From Mytilus trossulus (Eukaryota > Mollusca > Bivalvia > Mytilida > Mytilidae), in NCBI RefSeq assembly GCF_036588685.1, contig NC_086378.1, forward strand, positions 78,881,127 to 78,945,126: a stretch of 64,000 bases of DNA, given 5' to 3'. This document shows positions 1 to 11,700 of the stretch, piece after piece. The translations under genes and the position numbers were made by a program. Numbering within the stretch: the first letter of the stretch is position 1; the number at the start of each line of letters is the position of its first letter. The notes beneath the pieces are model-generated. The model did no database searches and was not told where the DNA came from. It was given only the letters and a program-made list of their open reading frames with translations.

Positions 1-2020
1 TTATAAGCCAGCTATATTTGATATTTTTTTTATATTTTCTAATAAAATAAGGAAACATTTGTAATGTTTCAATCATGAACCCCCCAAAATATACAATACA
101 TTTTATCATGTGCTCAACAAAATGTGAAGCATATTGAAAGTTGATTCCAGTTTAAATCCTGTCAGTTGTGTCTTTAGTTTTTTGTATTCCAAGTTGTTTT
201 TCGTCATTTGGACTGAGAGATTGTTGTTAATGGCAGATCTTTCCTAATTAAAAGTCAAAAGATAATACAAAAGACATCTAGAGGTCAACTTGCGGAAACG
301 GATTAATATATTAAGTTAATTAACAGTTTGTTTCCGGCTCCTAATAATTATTCACTTGTATTTAAATGTGTACATTACTTTACCTGAATTTAATTAATAA
401 AATATGTTTACACTAACAGGCGGTCTTCAACAATAAAAAAAAACCAAACTGTCTTTCATAAACTGAGGTTTGAATAGTTGTAAATAACTTAAACAAAGAC
501 TTCAAGGATCTCAGAGACAACCAAAATCTATCATCAAAATGAAATTCCGTAAATAAAAAAATAACATCGACTAAAACCATAAACTTTGTCGAATTTGATA
601 CAATCGAAAGAATATTAAATAGTTTTCAATTAAAATTGAATAAAGAGCCAACAAAAAGAATTGTTGCAATAGCATATTACATAATTGACAAGAATATCAT
701 ATTTTTTTAAATCTTTTATTTCTAACTTGAAGTAACTGAGGGCACGGTGTTGTTGTCTATTGTCTATGTGTAGACACAATATTTAAATGTTATCTTTTTC
801 TGAAATAATTATGATATTTATCAATATGTTTAAGGCTCTTATGTTTCATACAATGTGTCTTACATGGTGTGTAGGATGATCATAAATTGTATAAACAAAT
901 TTAGATATAGATCAGTTACTCGGAACTACATTTAGTACAGTACTATTTCATATCCAAAGTTCACTGTGCTTTGAAATACGACGAAGTGAGTTAATTGAAG
1001 TATGTAGCTTTTGTGAAATATAAAAAAGAACACAGTATATATTGTATTTCATATTTTAATATATGAACTATTCATAACATTATATTCTTTTTTAACGACA
1101 CAATAAATCGGTCGAAAAAGCAGAGCGGAAAAAGGGATTTTAATGATGAATCACGGAAATTGTTATGAATAAAAGATTCATCCATTTAAAATCGGATAGT
1201 CTTCAAGTACTAGTAATATTGAAATTGAAAATGTATGAGTAAATTGTATATAATTCAATCGAATTTGTTGACAAGCTAAAATATTTATTACGCTCAGAGC
1301 TTTTTCAAATTATAGTTCGATTATTTCAAGCTTTCGTAAAATAATTTCACTTTCTTTCAATGTCACAAGCTATCTTTCATTTCTTTGTTATCTGTATTTT
1401 AGAAGAGGCTTATTCTCCCTATACTCGTTTCTGTACAAGGTAAACATTGGAAAATAATGCAATTTTGATTAGGAACAAGCCTTGTTGATATTTATAGTTT
1501 CCAGATGTATCAAATAGTACTGTCATATCTTTATTATATGTATTTTTAAGAATGTTTCCAATTTATTTGTTTCTGTACAACTGAAACATATGGAAATAAT
1601 GCGAATTTAAATATGAAAGAGTTTTGTTGATATTTATAGTTTGCAGGTGTATCAAAAAGTATCAGACGTGAAAAAGTATATATGAACTCATCATAGATAC
1701 CAGGCCATAAAATTGTGTACGCCAAACGAGCGTTTTTTTCTACCAAAATCTCATCAGTTATTAATTTATGATTTCATCTCGACATAATAATGCAAAAACT
1801 TACAATGGAAAGTGGACAAAGTAAAAAAATTGGCAAAAAGGGAAGTGGTTGTGATGTTAAACATGTTGAGGGGGGGGGGGGAAGACTATTCTATATTTGA
1901 ATACATCAGGTACAATTATTTACCCGATTGACATCTTTCTTTTATAATTGAAAATATAGCAAAACTTACTACTGTTATCATACTCATATATAACATAGTT
2001 AAAATTGTTTTTGTTATTTC
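1..2020. other. Intergenic / 5' flank, no gene seen
   Basis: A+T-rich DNA without a convincing reading frame or RNA gene. It ends in a good 3' splice site (pyrimidine-rich tract and cag at about 2022) just before the TRIM start codon, so the TRIM promoter and a non-coding first exon probably lie in or upstream of this stretch. A G homopolymer of about 12 bases sits near 1870. Confidence 0.5.
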
Positions 2021-2039
2021 AGGGGATAACTGATTTGAG

Positions 2040-4958
2040 ATGGAAACCATTAAACAGATAAAAGAAGAATTTCTCGTGTGTCCGATCTGTATCCAGCGAT
2101 ACAGCAGCCCTAAACTGTTACCATGTCTTCACACATTCTGTAAAGATTGTCTGGCTAAATCTCTAAACAAACTGTTGGACGATAGTCAACCGGAAGTAGT
2201 TATAAGTGGCGATGAAAACTGTAACGAGACTAGTAAATGCTTCTCTTGTCCCGTATGTCGATCAGAAATACAACTGGACATTCCCATTGGAAACAGAAAT
2301 GTTCAGCAATGGGCAGAGGTTTTTCCGGATAATCATTTTATCGAAAGTTTAATGGAGAAACTTGATATGCACTCAACAGAAAAACACTGTGAATCTTGTA
2401 GTATCGAAGGACAATCACGTCGAAATAAAGCTGAAAACTGGTGTCAGACATGTAAAATCGCGTTTTGTCAATCTTGCATCAATGCGCATAACGTCATCAA
2501 AGCATGTCGTGAGCACGTGGTAATCTCTTTGGAAGACATGCGCAGTAATCCAATGCAGTCGATATTGAGTACGAGAAAGGATATACCCTGTTCTTATCAT
2601 AGAGACAAGATAATAGAGTTTTATTGTGTCGATTGTCATGCTGCAATTTGTTCTTCTTGTGTTGCAGTCCAACATCGACGATGTGAAATGGTTGAAACTG
2701 TTTCAGACGCTGTTCAAAAACTTAAACCAGAAACTGAATATGTTTACAAAGATTTACTGCGACAACGAGAAATCCTATCTGAGTGGGCAACTGATCATTC
2801 CAAAGAGTTGTCGGAACTTGCAGATAACAAGACACACTTGATTGCAGAACTATCAGACGTTCGATCGAAAATAAACGAACTGTTACTAAATCTAGAAAAC
2901 AAACTGATCGGCGAATTAGAAGAGAAACATAAATCAACTATGAATGAAGTCGATGTTAGGCTGAAGGATGTTGACGAAATGAAAAAGAACGTTGAAAATA
3001 CCGACAACTTATTACAAAACTTGATGAAATTCGGAAGTGATTCAGAAATACTGTCTCTCTTTGATACTATAAAAGTTCAAGTCGATGACATGAGGTCTGC
3101 TATCCAAAAGGCAAAACTAAACAAACTGAATACGAGATACAAATTTTCCATCGATTCATGTTTACAGCGAATTCTCGAAATGAAATCGTTTGGTAGGATT
3201 ATTGATGTTGTAGATTTAAACAAAGAAAATTATTTGAGTATGAATGGCTATGATGAGGACGAAAGTCAAAATCGTACAGGTACCATTAAAAGAACAGGTA
3301 CATTTAGAGTTGAAAAACCATCAGGCAAATCTTCAACTCCGACAAATAGTTTGTCTTCGACGTCGAGTGAATCGGTAAGTTCACAAGAAGCCGCTCCTGT
3401 TCCTCCTAGACGACGCAATACTCCTATGCGAGGTGTTCATAAGGATAATGTGAAACCGAATGAAAGGATTGTACCTAACCGTGCCGGAACATTACCGAGA
3501 CAACCTAGAACACCGAGATATCCGAGTGTATCTCGAGCAAAATCGCACAGTAATGCTGATATACGAGAGGAAAAAACAAACCGAGATAGCATTAAATCTT
3601 CTGTTCGGAATTTAAATAACGAAAATAGACGAGATTCAGTGAGAACGTCAACACAACGAAATGTTTTATCGCCCGAAAGAAAAGTTGACTCTGAGATTAC
3701 TTCTCAGGGAAATATTTCCCGTACATCGAGAACTTCAATTAAACCACCATTACCACCCGAGGCTACGGTTACGCCATTTTCTCCACCTACTGGCAGACGA
3801 AATATAGAAAAGAAAGAACAAGGTAATGTTGTAGCATCATCTGTAACATCTAAATCTCAACCAAGTCGCTCTAAATCTATAGAAGACGTGATAGACGACA
3901 CAATACATATGCCTAAAACACAAAACCAAGAACAGAACAGAGACGAAGGCATGTCACCAAAGAAGACCGAAAGTTTGAACAGTAGCATACCATCTGACAG
4001 TTTAAACGGTCAGTTACAACTGACCCCGGTAAATTCAAATGGAAATCACATATCACCTATCAATACTGAACCACAACCGAACACACCGCCACGTCCACCA
4101 GTACCTGCTAAACCTGATATGCAAAAGTCAAAGAGTATACCCTTGTTATTTTCATTTAACGGCAAGACGGATGGAGATTCAAAGAAATGCTGGCCAATCG
4201 ATATCGCAGTTCTTGAAGACGGCACGCCGATAATTACAGATTTTCACAATAAGAAAATTAAAGCATTTGATCCAAGCGGATGTGTCGTGGGGGAGGCATC
4301 AGTACCAAGTTGGCCTCACGGAATAGTGGACATATCAAGTACAGAGTTAGTAGTCACACTTCCGGAACTTTCAACTCTCATATTTGTTATACTAAAAGAC
4401 GAAGTTATGAGAATACGGAAGAGAATAAGAACTGCAAAACAATACCGCGGAGTTGCATGTGATGCGTTCTCCGTTCCGGGAAATCCTTGTATTGTGGTCT
4501 CATGTTGTTCCTCTGGTGGACAGTGTGTTGACGTATTGACGGTAGATGGCGCAATTTTACAAACCTACCGCGATGACTATCGTCAACATGGACGACTGTT
4601 GTTTACATGGCCATATTATATATGCACAAATAATCAAGGTGAAATAGTTGTCTCTGATTGTCAGTCAAGAAACAATTTGATATGTCTAGGTAGAAACGGT
4701 AAAGCTAGGTACGAAGAATCTATGAATGAGAGTGTAATTAAAGATCCACGAGGAATGTGCACGGACAGACTCGGAAACGTTTTAATCGCCGACAAAAATG
4801 GTAACGCCATTCATATGTTAGGGATTGATGGGAAATACAAATATGTAGTGATGACATCCAATGACGGTCTGGTTAGTCCTATTGCCGTATGTCTCAGTCC
4901 ATTTGGACATCTCATTGTAACACAAGAAAACGGAGACATTAAAGTATTCAAATTTTGA
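2040..4958 (+). CDS. TRIM-type protein: RING, two B-boxes, coiled coil, NHL-like propeller
   Basis: 972 residues in one uninterrupted exon. An in-frame TGA lies 9 nt upstream of the ATG, which fixes the start, and a splice acceptor near 2022 implies a spliced 5' UTR. RING finger: C14, C17, C29, H31, C34, C37, C70, C73, with an unusually long loop before the last CPVC pair. B-box 1 spans about 117-160 and B-box 2 about 183-220, both with Cys/His spacing intact. A heptad-rich coiled coil covers about 225-360. A Ser/Thr/Arg/Pro-rich linker (about 405-700) carries PxxP motifs near 453 and 683, possible SH3 ligands. Residues about 705-972 show repeated blades of the type 'P-I-D-I-A-V..D-G..I-I-T-D' and end in KVFKF, as in NHL/six-bladed propellers. 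Family knowledge: RING-TRIM proteins are E3 ubiquitin ligases and NHL propellers bind RNA or protein. The substrate is unknown. The gene is convergent with gene B. Confidence 0.9.
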   Translation: METIKQIKEEFLVCPICIQRYSSPKLLPCLHTFCKDCLAKSLNKLLDDSQPEVVISGDENCNETSKCFSCPVCRSEIQLDIPIGNRNVQQWAEVFPDNHFIESLMEKLDMHSTEKHCESCSIEGQSRRNKAENWCQTCKIAFCQSCINAHNVIKACREHVVISLEDMRSNPMQSILSTRKDIPCSYHRDKIIEFYCVDCHAAICSSCVAVQHRRCEMVETVSDAVQKLKPETEYVYKDLLRQREILSEWATDHSKELSELADNKTHLIAELSDVRSKINELLLNLENKLIGELEEKHKSTMNEVDVRLKDVDEMKKNVENTDNLLQNLMKFGSDSEILSLFDTIKVQVDDMRSAIQKAKLNKLNTRYKFSIDSCLQRILEMKSFGRIIDVVDLNKENYLSMNGYDEDESQNRTGTIKRTGTFRVEKPSGKSSTPTNSLSSTSSESVSSQEAAPVPPRRRNTPMRGVHKDNVKPNERIVPNRAGTLPRQPRTPRYPSVSRAKSHSNADIREEKTNRDSIKSSVRNLNNENRRDSVRTSTQRNVLSPERKVDSEITSQGNISRTSRTSIKPPLPPEATVTPFSPPTGRRNIEKKEQGNVVASSVTSKSQPSRSKSIEDVIDDTIHMPKTQNQEQNRDEGMSPKKTESLNSSIPSDSLNGQLQLTPVNSNGNHISPINTEPQPNTPPRPPVPAKPDMQKSKSIPLLFSFNGKTDGDSKKCWPIDIAVLEDGTPIITDFHNKKIKAFDPSGCVVGEASVPSWPHGIVDISSTELVVTLPELSTLIFVILKDEVMRIRKRIRTAKQYRGVACDAFSVPGNPCIVVSCCSSGGQCVDVLTVDGAILQTYRDDYRQHGRLLFTWPYYICTNNQGEIVVSDCQSRNNLICLGRNGKARYEESMNESVIKDPRGMCTDRLGNVLIADKNGNAIHMLGIDGKYKYVVMTSNDGLVSPIAVCLSPFGHLIVTQENGDIKVFKF

Positions 4959-5257
4959 CAGGAAACGAACTTTATATGTCCTGCCCAAAATATTTGAAAA
5001 ATGTTTACACACAGATCTCAATTCGAAAAAGCTATTCAAAAATTGCTTAGTTTCTACACAGTATTACGTCAGTGACAAAAGGGAAACAACTCCAATGACT
5101 ATAATTATTAAGGCGGTTCATTAATTTATTTTATTGATAGAATACAAAATGTTATTTTACAAAGATAAAAACCTTAATAATAGTCTTTCAAAGTAGCGCC
5201 AGTTCATATTGATATTAATATTCATTGTTACATAGCATTGTATCATATTTAATGTTA

Positions 5258-5263
5258 TTTATT
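5258..5263 (-). promoter_or_regulatory. Candidate poly(A) signal of gene B
   Basis: AATAAA read on the minus strand, about 200 nt past the gene B stop codon. It is nearly face to face with the plus-strand signal at 5267. Confidence 0.4.
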
Positions 5264-5266
5264 ACT

Positions 5267-5272
5267 AATAAA
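5267..5272 (+). promoter_or_regulatory. Candidate poly(A) signal of the TRIM gene
   Basis: First AATAAA after the TRIM stop codon, giving a 3' UTR of about 310 nt. A second AATAAA lies near 5405. Confidence 0.4.
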
Positions 5273-5461
5273 TTGTTTAATGTTTAATGTTTATCATGTA
5301 TCGATATTCCTTACACATATGAAAAAAAATATTGAATACTTCTGATGATACATGATGACCGGTAACATTAAATGAAATATTTTAACACACATACATGTAC
5401 TATCAATAAATACACTGTGAAGCATAGATAGTAAATGAAAATGCCGACATTTGATGATAAG

Positions 5462-5762
5462 TTAATTGAAGTTGTAAATTTTAATGTCAGAAGCATGTCC
5501 GATTGGTGATAACATCGGCTTTCCTAGTGAATTTTTGTCAGTTTGGAATTTCCCAGATTGAATTGGTGGTAGCGAGCGCAGCTGTGTCTTTTCTGTCATT
5601 TCCTGCTCATTGGTTAATGCATTATCAATAGAAAAGTTATCTGGCTCGTCAGGAATAGGCTTTACATGAATCTCAATCGATTCGTCTAACGTTGGACGAA
5701 TCATATTAGCACTTACAATGCTAGCACTTCTCAACATTGTATCGTTCATTCGAGCTGATTTC
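5462..5762 (-). CDS. Gene B exon 25: cytoplasmic tail and stop
   Basis: Enters in phase 2 after an acceptor ending catctag and finishes with TAA. It encodes residues about 1472-1571, hydrophilic, with no recognised domain. It begins just after the basic stop-transfer residues RKKCR of the preceding exon. There are many Ser/Thr residues and a few PP and DE motifs. No ITAM/ITIM or C-terminal PDZ motif is obvious. Confidence 0.75.
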
Positions 5763-8700
5763 CTAGATGAAAAAAGTAAGTTCATTTAAAAAATGAACAA
5801 TTGCTGCAACTTAATATTTTTAGCCATGGCGTTGTCAGTTTGTTTTAGATTTATGAGTTTGACTGTCCCTTTGGTATCTTTCGTCCCTCTTTTAAATGTA
5901 ACAAAGACAGAAAAGTATGTTTGAAAGCATCAAAACATATGAGCTTCACAGCTTGATTACTTAGGTATTGTGTGTGGAGATTTATTTGGATTTATAAAAT
6001 CGAACCTTTGCAATTAGGTTAAAAAGGGTAAATAAGTTCTAAATACGCACAAAGAAAAGCAACCTATTTATACAACAACAAATAAAGATAGATTGAAGTA
6101 TAAATAAATTCTTTAACAACAAGCAAGTGACCATTTCATATGCAAGGTTCTCAAATGCCTCACGAGTATACACTGAAAAATGTAAAAACTTTTACTAAAC
6201 TTTATTATCGGTACTAGAACATCATTCGTAAATGGAAATCAACGTGTAGACATTTATTGTATACCAGTATTTCACATCCCATCTTTTGTTTGTAATATTC
6301 TAAGCAAATCATAAACATGTCGTAATTTACCTCAAAGCTAACTAAACCTTTGAACATACTTATTTAGAAGGCATATATTAAATATGCTGTGGTCAAGTCA
6401 GTATAGATGGCATTTTTGAATAATATTGATTCACTCATAAGTCCTTTTCCTTGTAAATATAGACATCGATTCATAAGCCAGCTATTTGCATACTACAGGT
6501 GATTTCTCCTCGTTTGATATATAATGCTATGAAACTTAACCCATAACTAGGGGATTTTGCTTGATTTTCATAGGATCAAAACATGATCTTTCGATCAGTT
6601 TAATTGAATTCTGGAGATGGCTTGTCAGTGAAATTGCAGTTACTCTTTGTGTATTGGTGTTGATCATTGTAATTTTGCCTATATGAAGGTTTTCACAGAA
6701 TACTGTTTGATCTAATGCATGCTTTAATTAAGTAACACCTTATCCTAGAAAATTCTTACCTGCATTTTTTCCTTACAATATACGCAACAGAAACAATCAC
6801 GATCAAGGCAAAAACTACACCAATGACAACACCAGCCACAATAAGTAATGTTTGATTTCCTATAAAGATATACAATGATTATGTTTTGCCTTGGTGTTGC
6901 AACCTAATGTTCAATAAACATGATTAATTGATTTTTTAACAGTTATTTTCCAATCATAGTACTTGTATATACACAAGTTATGGCTTTATCGAACATTGAA
7001 ACATAAAAGCAGGAGTCAATATTGTGTTATTTTATTAATAATCATAATAACAAACAAATATGAAATAAAAAATTGGCACAAATACAGAATGCCAGGATGT
7101 AAGGGTACAGGTACAGAGTCACGTCATATTCATCAAAGAACACACAAAAAGGCATATAGATGAAGTAAAGAAAGATAAAAATTCATAACTTGAGTATCAT
7201 AGAACAATAACACAATGACGGGATGTGTAAGTACAGAGCCACGTCATATGCCAAAAAGAAAGACAAAAAGGCATAAAGGCAAAACATATTAACTATAATG
7301 AAAGACAAGAATACAAAACATATCATAGAATAATAACCATAATCGACCGGTCTTATTATCGAAGGTAAAAAATCCCAATAAAAACAACAAGAACGAACTT
7401 TTTTCGAAATGATTGTACTAGCATACATATATGGTAGCCTGCTGTACAGTGTGAGCCAAGGCTTTGTTTTGAAAACCGTACTTTAGCTTATAATAGTTTA
7501 CTTTTCCAAAGTGTGACTTGGTTGAGAGAGAGTTTTGCCTCATTGGTACTCGTATCACATCTTCTTATATCGTTGAATGAAATATAGATCGTACATTATA
7601 ATTCTAAATGGGTCATTTTCTATAATTTTTATAGTACATTTAAAGATAGTCTACTAGTTTCCAACATTTAAAAATCATCTACCAGTATTGCACTATAACA
7701 TATTACAGTACTGGTTTATTTTTAAACATCCAAAGACTTGTATGATATGCCAACATTTAATATACAATAAAACCTTTTTAAACCGAACCTCTTTTGGACT
7801 TAAGAGTAATTGTGTTCGATTTTGGTCGATATTTGGTTTTATCAGGTTCACACTGCATACAATTTGATATAACGGTGCTTCAGAACCTGTTTGGTTAATA
7901 CAGATTTTCGGTTTATGCAGGATTCGGTTTATACAGGTTTCACTGACATGTACTTGTTTTATACAGAAAACTATAACCTGAGCAAGACATTTACTACTAG
8001 TTTTGTATATCAAAAAGCAAGCAAAATGGTTAAAAAAAATCACACAAATATGTATAACAAACAGAAGAAAATCTATTTATCAAATTATGTTGCAAGATTT
8101 ACCTGAGGATGATTCAGCCATCGAAGTATCTGTAACGGGGTCGTCCACTTCAATAAACATTTGAAATTTAAATTACATAAACAAAAATGATTAATTTATT
8201 TTCCTGTGGACACGTTTAAACATATGAAGTTGTTTTCAGGAAGAACTCTTGCACACACAATTTGCATGATTCATTTGTAAATGACATGCATATCAGTAAA
8301 CTTTAATTTAAACTTCAATCAGTTGTGTTGTATGATTACACAGTTTTGGTTGCTGGATCCAATTTATTGTTACATTAACCAGTTATGACTGTTTGATAAT
8401 CACTTAAGTTTACCATTATTAAATATAAACAACTCTGACAGAAGTGCGAGGTTTAGCTACCTACAATACCATGTTTTAGCCTTGATTTTCTTTGTAAAAT
8501 GCCTGTAACAAGTTAGTAGTATGACAATTTTTTCCCTCTTATTTCGTTTGTTAATAACGTTTGACTTTGTGTTTTTTTTATGTTTGTAATGGTTATTCTT
8601 CATTTTTTTATATGCAGTTGTCTTTCTTATTGTTTATACCTTAGTTTTCTGTGTCTTGCCTAAACTGTTGTTTATCTTCAGTTTCTTTTCTTTTTTTTAT

Positions 8701-11700
8701 GGTGTTGTTCATTTTTTTATAAATTGTTTGATTGTCCGTTTGGTATCTTTTTTATAAGAGTAAACTAAGGTCTTCAGCAACATTTCGAATGAGTTTTGAT
8801 TTGAATAGGGTATGATGCAGGCATACATGATACCATATAAACGCATGCGGCCTCGAACCTTACACGGTTTGTTTGATTATTTCAGTTTTCGTTAATTAGC
8901 TTGACTTAAATCTTATTTTTGAATTGACTTATGATATTTGAATAAAGATAAAACACTGTGCCTTTTAACTACTAAATCATTTAATATTCACATTTCCCAA
9001 GACACTGTTTTACTCACCTGTACATTCACTTTCATTTCTAGAAGCGATGTATTGTGTGGTTAAACCATCGGGACAGTTTTTACAGTTAACTTGCCCACTT
9101 TCATTCTGATAAGTTCCTTTAGGACACATAACGCAAACTCCGTTTATCCAATATGTACCAAAAGGACATTCGTCTAAAAATATTTTACAAATCTTCTTTA
9201 AATAATATTTCTTGTCATAATCTGGCGTACTATATTATAATCCTGGTACTTTTTATAACTACATGTATTTCAACACCCTTTCCCATCGCAATTATGATAG
9301 TCTGGATGGTAAATAAAACAGACCGATAACAATAGCACAAAAATGAAAGATTGCACCGCCAATGTTTATACAAGTAAAATTGGTCAATTCATATTAACAA
9401 AATAATGTCGTCAAGACGGACATATGGCTCTAAAATTGAAGGGAATGGATGAACATTACGTTGTATCTGTTGTTCTCTGCCTTCTTTTCAAAACACGTGA
9501 TGATAATGATGTATCTTCATACCTGATTTCAAACATTTTATTGAGAATAAAATATTACACTTTTAACGAGACTCAGTTCGTTTTTTGCATTTGATAAAGT
9601 TTCAAATAACACTATTACCATTTAGGAATATGACAGTTGTTTTCAATTCGTTTAATGTGTTTGAAGTTTCGAGTTTGTCATTGTTAGTGATCTTTCTGTT
9701 TTGAGTTTCCTTAGAATTCGGTATTTGCATTATTTTACTTTTAAGAAAAAATTTCATACCACAAATTAACTCTTGTACGACTGTTCCATCTGGACATGCA
9801 ATGTTGGTTGTTATTTTGAGTGAAGACATGTCAGCGGAATATATAGTGCCTTTATCATCTACAGTCAGGACATCTGTGGTATTCAGTTGATGAAGTGACA
9901 TGGATAAATCAGTGTATGCTGTAACCACTTCCAATAATCCAGGGGAAACTTAAAAAAGATATACTTATTCCTTTAGTACGTAACTACCATTCAGGTAAGC
10001 AGTCATTCGCTAAACCCAACACCAGTGTAAAGCTTGAGTAAAATTTATCGAAGCATACAAGTGAAAAGTAAAATTACAAAATACAAGACAAAGTGTATGA
10101 CCTGTAACAAACTGCTTTGTATGAACCTGAAGATAAGAACATTTTCAAAACTGTACATAATATTTACTTATTTGATTAAAAAAAACACTTAAATTTCAAA
10201 TTACTAGTATCAAAAAAGGAAGCTTTCTATAATCATATAATCAATCCCAGCAAAATTATAAAGTTTTCAGAAAAAAATATACAGGCACACAGTACTGTAG
10301 CTAGTACGTGATATGCGTACTTTACAGTTACAGGGAAGGTAATGCCGTTCCTAACGTAAATTGTTATTTTCGCAACGTCAAACTATGACAAATCGAAAAA
10401 AAAGATGCATTTTCGTCTTAGTTTTTTTTAATTAATCTGATTTAACATGAAAACGAGCAACACAGAGCCCTCTGTTTTTAAACGGCATGAGATTCAATTA
10501 CGGGTGAAGATCATTTGTACTAATTTTAATGAAAAGGTCAACAATGATTTCTTTAAAATTTGACAAATATACCGCAAAGATGCTGTTTTTCCCTTAAGTC
10601 ATGAGCTTTGATAAAAAAATTAAAAGTTTTTTTTGGTACATATTTTAAGAGCATATTTATGTATGATAGATTTTCATAATGATTTTACAAAATTGCTTGT
10701 GTTAAAAAGAAAAGAAAAAGATTTCACATTGAAAGATATTGTTTTTGGCTATAAAATATCTGATAAATATTACTTTGGCTTTAACTTTCTTATAACTATT
10801 ATTGGGTTTTCAAATTATAAATCCTACTATGGATCTGATCAGAAAATGAAAAGACTGGATGTTTTTAGTCTATTCATTAGAGAATTTACAAAACGAATGT
10901 ATTATTCAAAGAAGTTAAAAGAAGATAATTTTTTAGTTAATGTTAAGAAACATTTATTAGATTGATGTTTTATTTATCAATGTAATAGAATTGAAATTTA
11001 TATGTATTCTTCACAAGGAGCTTGGACTTGTTGAAGACAATGTAACAAGCAACTGATGGAAATAAAGGAATTTTAAAAATAAAATCACAAAAAGAAAAAA
11101 CACAAAAATACTGAACTCAAAATTCAAAAAAGAAAGTCCAAAATCAAAAGGCAAAATCAAAAGTACAAACACATCAAATGAATGGATAACAACTGTCATA
11201 TTCCTGACTTGGTACAGGCATTTTGTAATGTAGAAAATGGATGATTGAACCTGGTTCTTAACTAGCTAAACCTCTCAATTGTATGACGGTCGCATCAAAT
11301 TCCAATTTACATTGTTAACGATGCATGAACAAAACAAACATACGCAAAGAGTAAAAATTGATATATATATAATTGATAAATATATGTAAATAGAAACCCG
11401 ATTTTTTTAAAACTATTTTATCTCTTAATGAACCACATGAAGGTATATTTTTTTATTACATATTTGTAAATAGGTGAAAATAGCTTGTATGCAAATTTTC
11501 GTAAAAAATCATGAGATCGAAACAGTATCGTATGCTCTTAATCTGATTGTTAAAGTTCTGAAATGCTGGAACGAAACTATAATATTATTTTCAAAACCAA
11601 AAGGTAATTTTGTTTCCGTTTCAGTACATGTGTACTAAGTTTCAAGTTGATGCTATTACAACGTGATTGTAAACTACCATCAACCTCAACTTTAACCTAA

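Larger units (their letters stand above)
10305..11545. mobile_element. Interrupted copy of the TTAA-type MITE (R5)
   Basis: The outer parts match, in inverse orientation, the 600-bp element at 14494-15094: 'gcaacgtcaaactatgaca' near 10373 and 'cagtatcgtatgctcttaa' at about 11528-11546, the terminal repeat beside TTAA. The middle differs and holds a LINE fragment and an R2 copy, so nested insertion is likely. Confidence 0.45.
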
